64,000 bases of DNA from Brachyspira alvinipulli ATCC 51933 (lineage in GTDB: Bacteria; Spirochaetota; Brachyspiria; Brachyspirales; Brachyspiraceae), in contig NZ_KI912402.1 in the NCBI RefSeq assembly GCF_000518245.1, positions 426,544-490,543 of the forward strand, written 5' to 3'. This document shows positions 34,931 to 44,008 of the stretch, piece by piece. Both the position numbers and the translations under genes were made by a program. The stretch's first letter is position 1; every line of letters begins with the position of its first letter. The notes under the pieces were generated by a model. It did no database searches and was not told where the DNA came from. It saw only the letters and a program-made list of their open reading frames with translations.

Positions 34931-36352
34931 GTGCGTTATATAGGTTTTTTTATAGCGTTTATTTTATATTTTACAGCTAGCTTAAATGCTGATGTTTACA
35001 ATGTATTTTCAAACACAAATAATATTTATTATAGTACTTTAAATAGTGTCACAAATAGTTTTATATTGGATAATGCTTCTGATACTAAAGAGTCTATATC
35101 TGATATATCTTCATTGTTTGAAAGATCTGTATTATTAGATGCATCGTATCATCATGGTGTTACTAAAAGCAGCGACATAAAATACATAGATGGAGCTAAT
35201 GGAGGTACTGCAGTACTTCTTCCAAATATAGAATCATTTATAAAGATGGAACATTATGAAAAACAATTAAATGATGTTATGAGTAGTTTTACTATAGAGT
35301 TTTATTTGAATCCTTATAAAATAAGAATGAACTCTCAGGTTTTATCTAAAATGGCTATATATAATGATAATGGAGTAACAAAATATTCAGGTATAAGAGC
35401 TAATATTATAAATGGCAGATTAGTTTGGCAATTTAATAATTTATTTATATATAATGGAGAATATACAAATATTACTTTATCAGATGGAGAATATTTGAAA
35501 GAAAATGAATGGAGACATCATAGTATAAGTTTTGATGCATCTACTGGAAAATTAGTAAAATATATAGATGGCCTTGAAGAGCAGGTTATATATTTGACAA
35601 GTACAGGTGATAGAACAGGTTCTCCTTATTATGTGGATTTTTCTCACATGTCTTTAGATCCTCTTTATTTGGGTCAGGGTTTTATAGGAGGTATAGATTC
35701 ATTTCATTTCACTCCTAATTATAAACAGAGTTTTAATTTATATAAATATTTACCAAATGGGGAGATAATAAGTAAAGTTATAGATTTTGGAAATGTAAAT
35801 ACATTTATTGATTCTATAAATTATATCGGTAGTTTTACTAATGGTTCATATATAGATATTTATTATAGAACTTCTGATTACTATTTTGCTCCAGATGATA
35901 ATAATATAACTTGGCAATTATTAGATGATAATAATGTATTTGCTACTGTTAATAGAGCTAGATATATACAAATAAGAGCTGTATTAAAAAGTAATATTGA
36001 TAGAAATATTACACCAATATTAAATAATATTGATATAGTTTATCATAATGGCAGATTACCTCTAGTTCCGATAAATTTAACTGCTGCACCAGCAAATAAT
36101 AATTCCATTATATTAAGATGGGAGGGTTCACATGAAAATGTTTCAGGGTATAAGATATACTATGGAACTAAATCAGGAGTTTATAACAATGCTGAACATA
36201 CTCCTATAGTAGTTGGAAATCAAACAGAATATTTATTAGAAGGATTAAATCCTGAAGAAGTTTATTATTTCAGAGTTACAGCTATAGGCGGTGAAGGCGG
36301 AAATATAGAAAGTGGTTTTTCTGAAGAAGTTTATGCTAGACCAGTTCATTAA
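34931..36352 (+). CDS. Exported LamG-like and fibronectin type III protein
   Basis: 473 residues from a GTG with AGGAA upstream. Signal peptide ending ASLNAD, then a concanavalin A-like/LamG domain over about residues 70-260 (FTIEFYLNPYKIRMNSQVLSK, ENEWRHHSISFDASTGKLVKYIDG, YLGQGFIGGIDSFHF), a second beta domain, and a fibronectin type III domain over about 378-470 (NLTAAPANNNSIILRWEG, YYFRVTAIG). Such proteins usually bind glycans or proteins at the surface. The next gene is a TPR protein 20 bases on. Confidence 0.8.
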   Translation: MRYIGFFIAFILYFTASLNADVYNVFSNTNNIYYSTLNSVTNSFILDNASDTKESISDISSLFERSVLLDASYHHGVTKSSDIKYIDGANGGTAVLLPNIESFIKMEHYEKQLNDVMSSFTIEFYLNPYKIRMNSQVLSKMAIYNDNGVTKYSGIRANIINGRLVWQFNNLFIYNGEYTNITLSDGEYLKENEWRHHSISFDASTGKLVKYIDGLEEQVIYLTSTGDRTGSPYYVDFSHMSLDPLYLGQGFIGGIDSFHFTPNYKQSFNLYKYLPNGEIISKVIDFGNVNTFIDSINYIGSFTNGSYIDIYYRTSDYYFAPDDNNITWQLLDDNNVFATVNRARYIQIRAVLKSNIDRNITPILNNIDIVYHNGRLPLVPINLTAAPANNNSIILRWEGSHENVSGYKIYYGTKSGVYNNAEHTPIVVGNQTEYLLEGLNPEEVYYFRVTAIGGEGGNIESGFSEEVYARPVH

Positions 36353-36372
36353 AATAAAAAGGAGTATTTAAC

Positions 36373-37239
36373 GTGTCTACTACTAATACTAAAGCAATGA
36401 AATTAAGCAATCTTGCGGAAGAATTATTGAAAAAAGGAGTAAATGAGGAAGCCGTTGAAGCTTTAAAAAGAAGTATGAGACTTAGTTCCGGTGATGATAT
36501 GAAATCATACTTACAGGTTGCCGTTTCTTTATTTGAAAGTGGTAATTATGAACATGCAAAAATATTTTTAAATACTTTTTTAGAGTATTGGATGGCTGCA
36601 GAGGCATATTTTCTTTTGGGTGCTATTGCTAAAAAAGAATATAGATTAGAGGAAGCATTTGAGCTTTATAGAAAAGGTATTACTTTATATACATCTTCTA
36701 ATTTGAATCCTTATTATGAATTTTTATCCTTATGTACTTTACTTAAGGAAGAAGATAAAGGGTTAGAAGCAGCTAAAAATGTTCTTAAAATTAATAATAA
36801 AGATAGGGTTGCTTTAGTTTATATGGCTAATTACTTCTTTAGAAATGAACTTTATAAAGAGGCTATGAATTTTTATAAAATTTTAGTAGATAATAATTTG
36901 GCTGACCATAATGATTATCATTATTATGGGGTTTGTTTGCATGAAATTAAGGATTATAAGAGAGCAGAAAATATGTATTTACAAGCCTTAGCTATGTATC
37001 CAGCAGATACTCCTGAAATTTTGGCTCTTAAAAATCTTAGAAGTAAAAGTTTAAGAGATAATTATCTAAATTTAGAAGAATGTAAAGCTAAATATACTAA
37101 AAAAATAAAAGAAAATCCAGAATCAAGTGATTACTTCCATCTTGGAAATATTGAATTTATTAATGAAAATTATGAAAAAGCAGCAGAATTGTATTCTAAA
37201 GCTAAAGAAGTTTATGAAGAAAAAGTTTATGTATCATAA
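36373..37239 (+). CDS. Cytoplasmic TPR-repeat protein
   Basis: 288 residues from a GTG with AAGGAG eight bases upstream. No signal peptide. Tetratricopeptide repeats fill the chain (NYEHAKIFLNTFLEYW, YRLEEAFELYRKGITLY, YKEAMNFYKILVDN, YKRAENMYLQALAMYP, NYEKAAELYSKAKEVY). It begins 20 bases after the LamG gene and is probably co-transcribed. A scaffold role is likely; no partner can be named. Confidence 0.85.
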   Translation: MSTTNTKAMKLSNLAEELLKKGVNEEAVEALKRSMRLSSGDDMKSYLQVAVSLFESGNYEHAKIFLNTFLEYWMAAEAYFLLGAIAKKEYRLEEAFELYRKGITLYTSSNLNPYYEFLSLCTLLKEEDKGLEAAKNVLKINNKDRVALVYMANYFFRNELYKEAMNFYKILVDNNLADHNDYHYYGVCLHEIKDYKRAENMYLQALAMYPADTPEILALKNLRSKSLRDNYLNLEECKAKYTKKIKENPESSDYFHLGNIEFINENYEKAAELYSKAKEVYEEKVYVS

Positions 37240-37266
37240 TTTATAAAATAATATTGATAATAAACT

Positions 37267-38289
37267 TTAATGTACTATAACTCTATTTCTTCCTAAATGT
37301 TTTGCTTCATACATTGCAGAATCAGCATTTTTTATAGTTACGGCTATAGGCTGCTTTGATGAGCCTTTGTGTTCGGCAATGCCTACGCTTACTGTTATAT
37401 TAATGATAGTAGATTCATAATTAAATATTTTCTTTTCAATAGTTTTTCTTATTCTTTCACCAAGTATTAACGCTTGTTCTTTTTTGGTATTTGGGCATAT
37501 AACTATAAATTCTTCTCCTCCATAACGTATTGCCACATCACTTTTTCTAAGCATGTTAATATTATTGGAGTTATTGCTCAATAATTTTCCAATTTCATGA
37601 AGTACAATATTTCCGCAGTCATGCCCATATATGTCATTGATATCTTTGAAATGATCCAAATCCATAAATATAATTGATATACTATATTTATATCTTCTAG
37701 CTCTTTCTACCTCTTCTTCTATTATTTTATTAAAATATCTTACATTAAATAATCCTGTTAATGGATCTATTGTAGATTGAGCATGTAAAGTATCTATCTT
37801 TTTCATTAACTTTTTTATTACTTTATCTTTTTGAATAGAGGATTTTTTTTCTATCTCATTAACAGAATAATCCATGTTTCGTACTTTTGTTTTAATAACA
37901 TTTTCAAATAAATCATATATGCTTAAAATACCTATTGGATAATTATCAGCATTAATTACAACAATATAATATATTTTATTTTCTTTCATTATTTCAAAAG
38001 TAATAAGAGCATCATCTTCAGGATGAACAAGTATTGGGTTTTTATTCATAAAATTTGAAATTTCTTTGTTCAATACATCCTGATTTTTTTTACTAGACAT
38101 TTTGCTTAGGATATTAATTAACAATTCATCATAATTAACTACACCAATTATTTTATCAGAATCATTTGTTACTGCCAATATTTTGCTGGATTTTTTGCAT
38201 ATAATGGGAATTAACTCTGATATAGTTGAATTTTTTTTCACTATATTTATACGATTTTCCATTATTGATTTGATAATGCTTTTGTACAT
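37267..38289 (-). CDS. CBS-pair diguanylate cyclase
   Basis: 340 residues: two CBS domains (about 5-65 and 75-135, with KIIGVVNYDELL and YPIGILSIYDLF), a linker helix and a GGDEF domain (about 170-338). DPLTGLFNVRYF, MDLDHFKDINDIYGHDCGN and the active site RYGGEEF are all present. The inhibitory I-site RKSD sits five residues before GGEEF. The enzyme would make cyclic di-GMP, with CBS domains sensing an adenine nucleotide. It should link energy state to motility or surface behaviour. Single gene. Confidence 0.93.
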   Translation of the reverse strand: MYKSIIKSIMENRINIVKKNSTISELIPIICKKSSKILAVTNDSDKIIGVVNYDELLINILSKMSSKKNQDVLNKEISNFMNKNPILVHPEDDALITFEIMKENKIYYIVVINADNYPIGILSIYDLFENVIKTKVRNMDYSVNEIEKKSSIQKDKVIKKLMKKIDTLHAQSTIDPLTGLFNVRYFNKIIEEEVERARRYKYSISIIFMDLDHFKDINDIYGHDCGNIVLHEIGKLLSNNSNNINMLRKSDVAIRYGGEEFIVICPNTKKEQALILGERIRKTIEKKIFNYESTIINITVSVGIAEHKGSSKQPIAVTIKNADSAMYEAKHLGRNRVIVH

Positions 38290-38510
38290 TTATAAACCCT
38301 AACCATATTAGTCCGCTGTATTACGAGTTTAACATATATATTCTTTTTTTTCAATATTATTTTAATTGTTGTTAATGCTATTAATTGAATTTCCTAATGT
38401 GAATTTATATACTGTAAATTAAAATTATAAAAATAGTAGTTCAATAATCTTGATTTTTTTATTTTATAAAGTATCATATTACAGTCATTATTATATTGTT
38501 TGAGATTTTA

Positions 38511-39404
38511 ATGAAAAAATTAAATGTTTTTATCATAGTTTTATCATTTTTTTTATATTATAATACTATTTTTGCAGACGTAAATACACTTTTTAATATA
38601 GATATATATGATAGAAATATACCAGTTAATACAAATACAGGTGTTTATAGTAATGAACTTTTTATAGAACAAACTGTTTTGGGAGGATTCAACTATATAA
38701 AATTTAATTTAGAAACCAAATTATACTATAGACTTTATATGTATAAAATGACAGATAATAATTTATTTAAAAATACAAAAGCAGATTTTGGTATAGAAAA
38801 TAATTTTTCTCTGTCTTCTGATATGGTAGGCATATTTGCTGATATTAAACCTTTGTCATTTTTAGGGATTAGAGTAAGTGCTTATTTAGATTTTATGTTT
38901 AATGCCATGAATTTTGGCTATGCTGGTTTTGATAATAATAATAATATTGATTACTCTTTTAATACTTTATTTGCAATGCAAAAAGGCAATGCATTTGGAT
39001 TTTTGATTAATGTTTCGCCTTATTTTGTTTTTAAATTTAATCATTTTGTATTAATAGATAATTTTACCATGACTTATATTAATGTTGGGGATAAAAACTA
39101 TTATTATGATCCTAGAACCGCAATATTGCATAAAAAAAGCGAATTTGAATTAATTAATGATTTTTATTTGCTGGGTAATATAAATCCGTTTTATATAGGC
39201 GGATATTATGGTTTAACATATCTTGTTAATTCAAAACATCTTTCGCATAAATTTGGTATAGCTGGTATTATTAATTTTAATTTTTTAAAAGACACTTTGC
39301 TGCTTAATATAGGGGCTACTGCAGGATTGCATGTAGGACTTCCTAATTATAATAATACAACTTTTATAGAGCTTAAATTATCTTTAGCCTATAAAATATT
39401 ATAG
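38511..39404 (+). CDS. Predicted outer-membrane beta-barrel protein
   Basis: About 297 residues. Signal peptide MKKLNVFIIVLSFFLYYNTIFA, then alternating strands rich in Tyr, Phe and Asn (FNLETKLYYRLYMYKM, LLNIGATAGLHVGLPNY, FIELKLSLAYKIL) with an aromatic-rich C-terminus. I start at the ATG at 38511, since the in-frame TTG at 38496 would add five residues before the signal. It precedes ftsW by 24 bases and may share its transcript. No named family. Confidence 0.6.
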   Translation: MKKLNVFIIVLSFFLYYNTIFADVNTLFNIDIYDRNIPVNTNTGVYSNELFIEQTVLGGFNYIKFNLETKLYYRLYMYKMTDNNLFKNTKADFGIENNFSLSSDMVGIFADIKPLSFLGIRVSAYLDFMFNAMNFGYAGFDNNNNIDYSFNTLFAMQKGNAFGFLINVSPYFVFKFNHFVLIDNFTMTYINVGDKNYYYDPRTAILHKKSEFELINDFYLLGNINPFYIGGYYGLTYLVNSKHLSHKFGIAGIINFNFLKDTLLLNIGATAGLHVGLPNYNNTTFIELKLSLAYKIL

Positions 39405-39428
39405 AAATAATTAAAAGAGTTTTTATAT

Positions 39429-40523
39429 ATGGTAAGAAGAAAATTAATTCCAGATAGATATTTGTTAATCATATATGTAGCTTTATTAATAGCAGGATTA
39501 GTTGCTATATATGGAGCACAAACTATACATGAACCTAATGGGAGTTATTTTAATAATCATGTAAAATTATTATCTATTATGATAGCAGGCACTATTATAT
39601 TACTTATAGTACCGGACTTTTTTGAAATTATAGATAAGATGGTTCCTTTATTGTTGTTAGTAACACTTATTTTATTGGCATGGGTTTATTTTTTTGGTAT
39701 TACAGTTGCAGGAAGTCTTGCAAAAAGATGGCTTCTTATAGCTCCTGGAATTACTATACAGCCCTCAGAAATAGCAAAAATAACATTTTCAATATATTTA
39801 GCTAGTGTATTAAGTAAAAAAGGTGAGAAATTATTTGATATAAAAAAAGGGTTGGCACCTCCGTTTGCTGTTTTATGTGCAATTTCAGGATTAATATTAA
39901 TAGAACCGGACTCAGGAACGGCACTTTTATTTGCTATGGTTGGTTTTTCCATATTTTTTTATGGTGGTATACCTTTTAGATCATTGCTTCTTTCAGCATT
40001 GTTTTTAATGGTGGTTTTTGCTTTATTTATTTTTAATGTTCCATATATGAGAAGCAGAGTTCATTCTTATCTTGATCCTCATAGTCAATCAGAAGAGGAT
40101 ATTTATCAAATAAGAAGGGCTAAGTTAGCATTTAATTATGGAGGAATAACTGGTATTCCTGATGAAGAAATAAGAGATGTAAGTACTCATTTACCAGCCG
40201 CTTTAACTGATTTTATATATGCATCTGTATCTCAAAGGTATGGTTTAATAGGTAATATTATAATATTGTTATTATTTCTTTCTTTTACTATCAGAGGTTT
40301 TATAATATCATCGCGGACAAATGATTTATTTTTGAAGAATCTTTCATTTGCAATTACAATGTTTATTAGTGTGCAGGCATATCTGAATATAATGGTTGCT
40401 ACACTTATGATTCCAACTACAGGTATGCCTCTTCCAATAATTAGTTATGGAAGAAATGCTTTAGTTATTAACATGATTATGATTGCTATATTATTAAAAA
40501 TAACTCAAAGGAGAGAACAATGA
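39429..40523 (+). CDS. ftsW: SEDS-family cell-division protein FtsW
   Basis: 364 residues with about ten membrane helices. FtsW polymerises lipid II into glycan strands at the septum with a partner penicillin-binding protein. The catalytic Asp is kept in ALTDFIYA. The nearby GEE of the usual TDFIFAxxGEE is SQR, and the usual ISYGGSS near the end is ISYGRNA. FtsW is favoured over RodA because murG overlaps it by 4 bases (ATGA) and murC follows. Confidence 0.85.
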   Translation: MVRRKLIPDRYLLIIYVALLIAGLVAIYGAQTIHEPNGSYFNNHVKLLSIMIAGTIILLIVPDFFEIIDKMVPLLLLVTLILLAWVYFFGITVAGSLAKRWLLIAPGITIQPSEIAKITFSIYLASVLSKKGEKLFDIKKGLAPPFAVLCAISGLILIEPDSGTALLFAMVGFSIFFYGGIPFRSLLLSALFLMVVFALFIFNVPYMRSRVHSYLDPHSQSEEDIYQIRRAKLAFNYGGITGIPDEEIRDVSTHLPAALTDFIYASVSQRYGLIGNIIILLLFLSFTIRGFIISSRTNDLFLKNLSFAITMFISVQAYLNIMVATLMIPTTGMPLPIISYGRNALVINMIMIAILLKITQRREQ

Positions 40524-41590
40524 ATATAATTTTATGCGGAGGAGGAACAGCTGGACATATTACCCCTGCAGTTTCAATATATGATTATGTAAAAAAACAA
40601 GGTCATAACCCTAGATTAGTAGTTGCAGCTAAAGATTATAATCTTATTCCTCATAATTATGATTTTAATACTATTAATATTAACCCTCCTGGAAATATGT
40701 TAAAGAATATATTGTTTTTATTGAAATTTATACCATCTCTGCTTAAAGCTGGTAGAATACTTGATAAACATAAACCAGATTGTGTAATAGGAATGGGAGG
40801 ATTTGTATCATTACCAATGCTGCAAATGGCGAAATGGAAAAATATACCAATATTTTTATGCGAACAAAATTCCATACCTGGAAAAGTTAATAAAATATTT
40901 TATAAGCATGCTAGAAATACATATTTAACTTTCTCTAAAACATTAGAGTTTATGCCTAATGGAAAAGTATTTGGAAATCCTGTAAGAGAAGAGTTTTTCA
41001 TTGTAAATAGAGAAGGTGCAAGAACCGTTATGAAATTAGGTAATGATGATAAATTATTAGTTGTTATGGGCGGTTCTCAAGGTGCTTTAAAATTGAATGA
41101 ATTATTTTTTGAATGTATTAAAAATATAAAAGATAAGGTTCAAAATTTACATATAATATGGCTTGCAGGTCCTAAATGGGGAACTGAGATGATAGAAAGA
41201 GTTAACAAGGCAAAATTTGATAATGTAACAGTTCATAGTTATTATAAAGATATGTCTACATTACTTCATGCGGCTGATTTTGTTATATCAAGAGCTGGAA
41301 GCAGTTCTATTAGTGAGATATTAGCTGTTAATGTACCATCACTTTTGGTACCATTTCCTTATGCAACTGATAATCATCAATATTTTAATGCTTTGGATTT
41401 ATTAAATAAAGATATGGCCTATTTAATAGAGGAATCTGATTTGACTGTAGAAAAATTAGAGAATGTTATAATTAACAATTTGAATAATAATGAAAGATTA
41501 ATGGCTATGAGAGAAAATATAAAAAATAGTTGGTCTTCCAGAGCTGTTTCTATGATAGTTGATGATATAATGAGCACTTTAAATAAATAA
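40520..41590 (+). CDS. murG: UDP-GlcNAc:lipid I GlcNAc transferase MurG
   Basis: 356 residues. It adds GlcNAc to lipid I on the inner membrane face, giving lipid II. Motifs: GGGTAGHITPAV, GMGGFVSLP, EQNSIPGKVNK, VMGGSQGALKLNE, SRAGSSSISEI and PFPYATDNHQYFNA. It overlaps ftsW by 4 bases. SD-like AGGAGAG lies in the ftsW end. Confidence 0.97.
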   Translation: MNIILCGGGTAGHITPAVSIYDYVKKQGHNPRLVVAAKDYNLIPHNYDFNTININPPGNMLKNILFLLKFIPSLLKAGRILDKHKPDCVIGMGGFVSLPMLQMAKWKNIPIFLCEQNSIPGKVNKIFYKHARNTYLTFSKTLEFMPNGKVFGNPVREEFFIVNREGARTVMKLGNDDKLLVVMGGSQGALKLNELFFECIKNIKDKVQNLHIIWLAGPKWGTEMIERVNKAKFDNVTVHSYYKDMSTLLHAADFVISRAGSSSISEILAVNVPSLLVPFPYATDNHQYFNALDLLNKDMAYLIEESDLTVEKLENVIINNLNNNERLMAMRENIKNSWSSRAVSMIVDDIMSTLNK

Positions 41591-41629
41591 TAATTTGGTT
41601 GATATTTAAATAAAAAATTAGGAAAGTGA

Positions 41630-43018
41630 ATGTTTACAAGAAGAAAAGAGAAGATACATTTTATAGGAATCGGCGGAATAGGTATGAGTGCTATAGCAAG
41701 CGTATTAAATGCTATAGGTTTTACTATAACTGGTAGTGATTTAGCTAAAACAGCTAAAACTGAATCTTTGGAAGCTTCTGGAATAAAAGTTTATTATGGA
41801 CATAAAGCAGATAACATTGAGGATGATATAACAGCTGTTGTAACATCTTCTGCTATAAGCCCCACTAATGAAGAGATACTTACAGCTAAAGCTAAAAAGA
41901 TAACTGTGATATCTAGAGGTGAAATGCTTGCCGAACTTATGCGTTTGAGGTATGGTATAGCAATATCTGGTTCTCATGGAAAAACTACAACAACTTCCTT
42001 AATTACTCAAATTATGATGTATGCAGGACTTAATCCGGTATGTATTATTGGGGGAAATCATTTTAATTTAAAAAGCAATGCAGCATGTAATGATTTAAAA
42101 AGCGAATATATGGTATGCGAAGCAGATGAAAGCGATGGAAGTTTTTTAAGGCTTTCTCCTGTAATTAATGTTGTTACTAATATTGATAATGATCATTTGG
42201 ATTATTACGGAAATGTTGAAGCTTTGAGAGTTGCTTTTTTAGAATTTATTAATAAAGTTCCTTTTTACGGATGTTCTTTTTTATGTTTTGAAGACGATGT
42301 TGTAAAGGATTTATCTAAAAGTACAAATAAAAAATATTATTCTTACGGATTTTCACATGAGCATGATTTTTATGTTGATAAGAATTCTATTAGAGTAGAA
42401 GCTCCTATAACATATTTTAATGCTTATCATAATGGAGATATTCTTGGAGAGTTTAATATTCCATTGATAGGTATGCATAATGTATTGAATTCATTAGCTT
42501 CTATTGGGGTTGCTTTTCATTTAGGTATAGATATTGAAAGCATAAAAGAAGGGTTAAAAACATTTGAAGGTGTAGGAAGGAGATTAAATAAACTTTATGA
42601 TAAGGAGATTATGTTGTTTGATGATTATGCTCATCATCCAACAGAAATTAAGGCTACATTATCATCAGTAAGGGGGGCTTATCCTAATAGGCGTATTATA
42701 GCAGTATTTCAGCCGCATAGATACACTAGAACAGAATTATTGCTGAATGATTTTGAATATGCTTTTAATGATGTTGATAATGTTATTATTACGGATATAT
42801 ATGCTGCAGGCGAGGCTCCTATACAGGGAATAAGCGGTGAGACTATATGTGATATAGTAAGAAGACAGAATAAAAATGTAAAATATGTAAAAAATATAGA
42901 AGATGTATTGTCTGTATTAAATGATATGAAAAAAGATGGAGATATAATATTAACTTTGGGGGCTGGCAATATAGTAAGGATTAGTAATGAGTATGCAAAA
43001 CAATTATCAAGCAGTTGA
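41630..43018 (+). CDS. murC: UDP-N-acetylmuramate:L-alanine ligase
   Basis: 462 residues. It adds L-Ala to UDP-MurNAc with ATP. GIGGIGMSAIASVL at the N-terminus, GSHGKTTTT as ATP loop, CEADESDGSFL, NIDNDHLDYYGN, and DDYAHHPTEI. The start has AGGAAAG upstream. The 3' end overlaps the MurB-like gene by 32 bases. Confidence 0.97.
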   Translation: MFTRRKEKIHFIGIGGIGMSAIASVLNAIGFTITGSDLAKTAKTESLEASGIKVYYGHKADNIEDDITAVVTSSAISPTNEEILTAKAKKITVISRGEMLAELMRLRYGIAISGSHGKTTTTSLITQIMMYAGLNPVCIIGGNHFNLKSNAACNDLKSEYMVCEADESDGSFLRLSPVINVVTNIDNDHLDYYGNVEALRVAFLEFINKVPFYGCSFLCFEDDVVKDLSKSTNKKYYSYGFSHEHDFYVDKNSIRVEAPITYFNAYHNGDILGEFNIPLIGMHNVLNSLASIGVAFHLGIDIESIKEGLKTFEGVGRRLNKLYDKEIMLFDDYAHHPTEIKATLSSVRGAYPNRRIIAVFQPHRYTRTELLLNDFEYAFNDVDNVIITDIYAAGEAPIQGISGETICDIVRRQNKNVKYVKNIEDVLSVLNDMKKDGDIILTLGAGNIVRISNEYAKQLSSS

Positions 43019-43922
43019 GAAATTTCTCAATGATAATAATATAGAATATTATGTTAATCACCCTTTTAATAAATTCAGCAGTTTCAGTGTAGGCGGAAAT
43101 GTTGATTTGTTTATAATAGTAAAAGAAATAAAATCTTTTTTAGAATTGGTTTCTTTTTTATATAATAATAATATAGACTATTTTGTTATGAGAGATGCTA
43201 ACAGAGTTTTGGTATCAGATGAGGGGTATCGCGGCATTATGATATCTCTAGAGGGTGAATTTGAAAATTTCGAGTTTTTAGACAATGGAATTCTAAAAGC
43301 CAATGCTTCTGCTATTTTAGAAAGATTATCACATGAAGCTAGAATAAGAAATTTATCCGGATTAGAATTTCTAGCATTAGTTAATAGTAGGGTAGGGTCT
43401 GCCATTTATGAAAAATTGGAATCATTCGGTATGTCATTAATGAATATAGTAAAGAATGTTACAATTATAGATAAAAAGACTGCAAAGGTAAAAGAAATCA
43501 GTGCCGATGAATATGTATCTATGAATGAAGAGGATAAAAATAATATTGTCATATTATCTATTATATTTAAATTGGAAAATGATAATCCTGAGAGTATTGA
43601 CAATAGAATAGATTGGTACAGATATATAAGAGGTTCTGTTGCACCTATGGAGGCAAATATAGGTCCTGTATTTGAAGATTTTGGAGATGTAAAGGCTTAT
43701 GAGATGGTGGAGCGTGTAGGAGGACTTGATATGAAATACGGTGCTATGATATGGCATAAAAGGTTCCCAAATTATATTATCAACAATTGTATTAACAGCA
43801 ATGAAGATAATAATGAGTTATGCAGAGCCATTGATGTTATAAATCTTATAGAAGATACAAGAAAAAAAATAGAACAGCATTATGATATAAACCCTAAAAT
43901 AAATATAACTTTATTAGTATAA
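42987..43922 (+). CDS. MurB-like protein with eroded catalytic motifs
   Basis: 311 residues aligning by pattern with MurB, the FAD-dependent reductase making UDP-MurNAc. FSSFSVGGNVDLFI, VSDEGYRGI and LSGLEFLALVNSRVG match the FAD-binding half. Yet the pyrophosphate loop G-x-G-S-N-L is RDANRV, GIPGTVGGA is LVNSRVGSA, YRxS is not found, and the catalytic Ser of GSVFKNP is replaced (GPVFEDF, residues 226-232). The last motif survives in part as IWHKRFPNYIINN. Length and frame are intact, so it is not a recent pseudogene. It may be a pseudoenzyme or a very divergent MurB. Confidence 0.75.
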   Translation: MSMQNNYQAVEKFLNDNNIEYYVNHPFNKFSSFSVGGNVDLFIIVKEIKSFLELVSFLYNNNIDYFVMRDANRVLVSDEGYRGIMISLEGEFENFEFLDNGILKANASAILERLSHEARIRNLSGLEFLALVNSRVGSAIYEKLESFGMSLMNIVKNVTIIDKKTAKVKEISADEYVSMNEEDKNNIVILSIIFKLENDNPESIDNRIDWYRYIRGSVAPMEANIGPVFEDFGDVKAYEMVERVGGLDMKYGAMIWHKRFPNYIINNCINSNEDNNELCRAIDVINLIEDTRKKIEQHYDINPKINITLLV

Positions 43923-43941
43923 ATTCATAATTCATATATTT

Positions 43942-43978
43942 TTATTAAGGTTCTTTATCTAGTAAAGAACCTTAATAA
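43942..43978. terminator. Bidirectional terminator
   Basis: Perfect 16-bp stem (43942-43957 and 43963-43978) with a 5-nt loop between the cell-wall cluster and the convergent C-S lyase gene. Confidence 0.9.
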
Positions 43979-44008
43979 TTTAATATATTAAAATAGTTAT
44001 GTTTTATA

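Noticed and set aside
42987-43922. MurB-like gene as a decaying pseudogene
   Set aside because: The frame is intact over 311 codons with normal codon use and a translational overlap with murC, so recent decay is unlikely.
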